A stretch of DNA of 25,249 nt, taken from positions 1 through 25,249 of the forward strand of contig CALIEL010000015.1 in the NCBI GenBank assembly GCA_938022235.1, read 5' to 3'. The DNA is from Oribacterium parvum (GTDB taxonomy: Bacteria; Bacillota; Clostridia; Lachnospirales; Lachnospiraceae). The notes below the pieces were generated by a model. That model was not told the DNA's origin, did not search any database, and saw nothing but the letters and a program-made list of their open reading frames with translations. Of the stretch, positions 23,462 through 25,249 are shown one piece after another. A program made the translations under genes and the position numbers. Position 1 is the first letter of the stretch. The number at the start of each line of letters is the position of its first letter.

Positions 23462-24601
23462 ATGGCATATCATATCAGTACACGATGTCAACACTTGGAA
23501 GGACAGAATAAGGAGGAGCATTACGGGGCGATTTCTTACCCCATTTACCCAAGCTCCGCCTTTATTCATCAGGAGGTAGGGGGAAAGAACCCCTACGATT
23601 ATTCACGTTTGCAAAACCCCACCAGAGCACAGCTGGAAAAGGTGGTGGCTTCTTTAGAACACGGTACGGATTGCATTGCCCTGTCTTCAGGAATTGCGGC
23701 GTTGGCCTGTATTATGGAGCTTTTTCGTCCGGGAGACCATATTTTAATTGATCGTGACCTATATGGCGGCTCCATTCGATATTTTCGTGAGGTAAATGAG
23801 AAAAATGGTCTTCAGTTTTCCAGGGTATCCCTTCATGAAGATGGCTGGGAAAAGGAAGTTAAGGAGAATACCAAGGCCATTTTTCTGGAAAGTCCCACGA
23901 ATCCTTGCATGAATGTAAATGATATAGAAGCACTGGGGAAATTTTGTAAGGCTCATAATTTACTTTTGATTGTGGACAATACCTTCCTTTCTCCATATTT
24001 TCAAAATCCCTTGGAATTGGGGGCGGATATTGTGCTGCATAGTGGCACCAAGTTTTTATCCGGACACCATGATGCCATTGCAGGCTTTATTGTGGTAAAG
24101 GATGAGGCACTTCAGGAAAGACTTCGTTTCCTGTTTAAGACTACCGGAGCAGGACTGGATGCCTTTGACAGCTGGTTGATTTTACGAGGCATCAAGACCT
24201 TAGCCATTCGTATGGAAAAGGCGCAGGAAAACAGTCTGAAAATTGCGGAATTTTTAGAAGAACACCCGAAAGTAAAGAGGGTTTTGTATCCCGGACTTCC
24301 CAATCATCCCGGGCATGAACTGATGAAGAAGCAGGCCAGAGGCTTTGGGGCGATGATTTCCTTCGACGTGGAATCCGGTGAGGAAGCTAAAGAAATTTTA
24401 AAGAGAATTCAGTTGATTTATTTTGCGGAGTCCTTGGGAGGAACGGAAAGTCTTTTGACCTATCCCCTGACCCAGACTCACGCGGACGTACCAAAGGAGA
24501 TTTTGGCGGAAAACGGAATATATGAAACCACCCTCCGCCTGTCTGTAGGCATTGAAGATGCGGAGGATTTGATTAGTGACTTAAAGCAAGCTTTGAGATA
24601 A
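23462..24601 (+). CDS. Cys/Met metabolism PLP enzyme (cystathionine lyase/synthase type)
   Basis: PLP enzyme of the cystathionine gamma-synthase/beta-lyase/gamma-lyase family, fold type I. Family marks: YSRLQNPTRAQLE (residues about 46-58), SSGIAAL, ESPTNPCMNVNDI, VDNTFLSPYFQNPLELGADIV, the Schiff-base Lys197 in HSGTKFLSGHHD, and SLGGTESLLTYP. At 379 residues it is of usual length. Which reaction it catalyses cannot be separated by eye. The start ATG is behind AGAGGGAAAG; the frame is open further upstream through the leader hairpin, but this contains no ribosome site and does not look like family sequence. A terminator-like stem ahead of it suggests regulated expression. Confidence 0.93.
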   Translation: MAYHISTRCQHLEGQNKEEHYGAISYPIYPSSAFIHQEVGGKNPYDYSRLQNPTRAQLEKVVASLEHGTDCIALSSGIAALACIMELFRPGDHILIDRDLYGGSIRYFREVNEKNGLQFSRVSLHEDGWEKEVKENTKAIFLESPTNPCMNVNDIEALGKFCKAHNLLLIVDNTFLSPYFQNPLELGADIVLHSGTKFLSGHHDAIAGFIVVKDEALQERLRFLFKTTGAGLDAFDSWLILRGIKTLAIRMEKAQENSLKIAEFLEEHPKVKRVLYPGLPNHPGHELMKKQARGFGAMISFDVESGEEAKEILKRIQLIYFAESLGGTESLLTYPLTQTHADVPKEILAENGIYETTLRLSVGIEDAEDLISDLKQALR

Positions 24602-24617
24602 GTTTGTAGCACGAAAT

Positions 24618-24939
24618 AAAAAGGAGCTTTTAGAACAAAAATAGAATTTTAAGCAGTACAGGATAGAAAAAGGAGCGGTAAGAAGATCCGAAATAGAATA
24701 TGCAGTATAGGTCTAAAAAGGGGTAGTCTGAGCCCGCGGGTTCTTGGCTTTTGTTTTGTAAAAGCTTAGAACCCCTGCAGGGCGAGGCTAGCGGGAGCGT
24801 ACCCCGTTTAAGACCTATACTGCATATTATTTTACAGCCTCTTTTTAAGACCATACTGCATATTCTGTACGGTCGAGCCCGGTGCTTCTTTTCAAGCTAT
24901 ACTGCATAATTTCTATTATTGTCTTATAGCTCCTTTTTT
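24618..24939. repeat. Nested direct and inverted repeats around element copy 3
   Basis: A unit of about 49 bp starting AAAAAGGAGC and containing a GCAGTAT-type core occurs twice forward (24618-24666 and 24667-24715) and at least three times inverted on the other side (cores ATACTGCATATT at 24817-24828 and 24853-24864, ATACTGCATAAT at 24899-24910; end GCTCCTTTTTT at 24929-24939). The 5' arm of element copy 3 can therefore pair with three alternative partners. The 348-base gap between the two genes is fully taken by this structure. Confidence 0.75.
24697..24828 (+). ncRNA. Structured element copy 3 (candidate RNA family)
   Basis: Outer stem: AATATGCAGTATAGGTCT (24697-24714) pairs perfectly with 24811-24828, then AAAAAGGGG against CCCCGTTTA. 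Inside are TCTGAGCCCG (24727-24736), a hairpin GGTTCTTGGCTTTT against AAAAGCTTAGAACC, a CCTGCAGG mini-stem, GGCGAGGCTA and GCGGGAGCGT (24791-24800). Here the inner P2 pairing is CCCGC with GCGGG, where copies 1 and 2 have CCCGT with GCGGG. It lies after the Cys/Met gene and before a convergent gene. Confidence 0.5.
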
Positions 24940-24949
24940 CGATGCTTCT

Positions 24950-25249
24950 TTATTTATCCCGCATCATGCTGAACTTATCCATAGGATAGTTCTTCAAGTT
25001 ATCCAATACCTTTCTGGTGTCGGCTTCGTCCAAAAGGCTTTGACGGGACTTTTTGATTTCGTTTTCCGCCTTATGCCGGGAAGGACCGCCTACACAACCT
25101 CCATCACAGGCCATACCCTCGATAAAGTCCTCAGGAAGCTTTCCGGCTTTTAGAAGAGAAAGGGCGGTAACGCATTCCTTTCCTCCGGAGCAGGCGCGAA
25201 GCTTGATATCGGTGGTATCTTCTCCTCTTTCCCGCATACATTCCATAAC
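24950..25249 (-). CDS. C-terminal part of an Fe-S/[FeFe]-hydrogenase-like protein
   Basis: Minus-strand gene whose 5' end lies beyond the window; the frame is open to the last base. The visible 99 residues contain IKLRACSGGKECVTAL, then FIEGMACDGGCVGGPSRH. The MACDGGCVGG motif resembles the cluster-binding MACPGGCIGG motif near the C-terminus of monomeric [FeFe]-hydrogenases and related ferredoxin-like hydrogenase homologues common in Clostridia. The rest, including any catalytic H-cluster motifs, is not visible, so a true hydrogenase is not proven. Confidence 0.65.
   Translation of the reverse strand, partial: VMECMRERGEDTTDIKLRACSGGKECVTALSLLKAGKLPEDFIEGMACDGGCVGGPSRHKAENEIKKSRQSLLDEADTRKVLDNLKNYPMDKFSMMRDK

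Overview
The window looks like chromosome from a low-to-moderate-GC anaerobic Firmicute, most likely a Lachnospiraceae member; an Oribacterium-like genome is a guess from overall feel, not something I could test. The signs are a class III anaerobic ribonucleotide reductase with its activase, a bifunctional Rel, a FeoB-associated-type Cys-rich membrane peptide fused to an HMA domain, strong AGGAGG ribosome sites and mostly co-directional genes. No rRNA, tRNA, CRISPR array or complete insertion sequence was seen.

Layout. (1) 1-4821: end of an M3 metallopeptidase, an Orn/Lys/Arg-type decarboxylase and a half-size ABC exporter. (2) 4822-10391: an AT-rich accessory island. It holds a decayed YhcG/DUF1016-type nuclease gene, three 32-bp tandem repeats, an AAA/DUF4143 ATPase with a nuclease-like C-terminus, and a 1239-residue STAND-type NTPase with a PDDEXK-like N-terminal domain and a long helical C-terminal sensor-like region. 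This looks like a defence module. (3) 10498-13411: a SAM methyltransferase, a consensus promoter and intrinsic terminator that enclose only about 125 nt (candidate small RNA or small ORF), a CNNM/CBS transporter-like protein, and the HMA protein behind a DtxR-like operator. (4) 13555-15373: NUDIX hydrolase, apt and greA in one operon ending in a terminator that overlaps the greA stop. (5) 15376-19181: a convergent CBS protein, then rel and a metallo-beta-lactamase-fold hydrolase. (6) 19182-22573: two copies of an unusual structured element, then nrdD-nrdG behind a likely NrdR box. (7) 22775-25249: a lipoprotein, a Cys/Met PLP enzyme behind a terminator-like leader hairpin, a third copy of the structured element, and the end of a minus-strand Fe-S/hydrogenase-like gene.

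The most unusual signal is the structured element present three times (19209-19344 minus strand, 19451-19607, 24697-24828). Its paired regions differ in sequence between copies but keep pairing, while several short unpaired segments are nearly invariant. That is the pattern of a conserved RNA fold rather than a simple DNA repeat. Two copies sit inside larger nested inverted repeats of about 300 bp. I do not recognise the family. The second highlight is the STAND/DUF4143 island. All functional statements rest on reading motifs by eye; no database search was possible.
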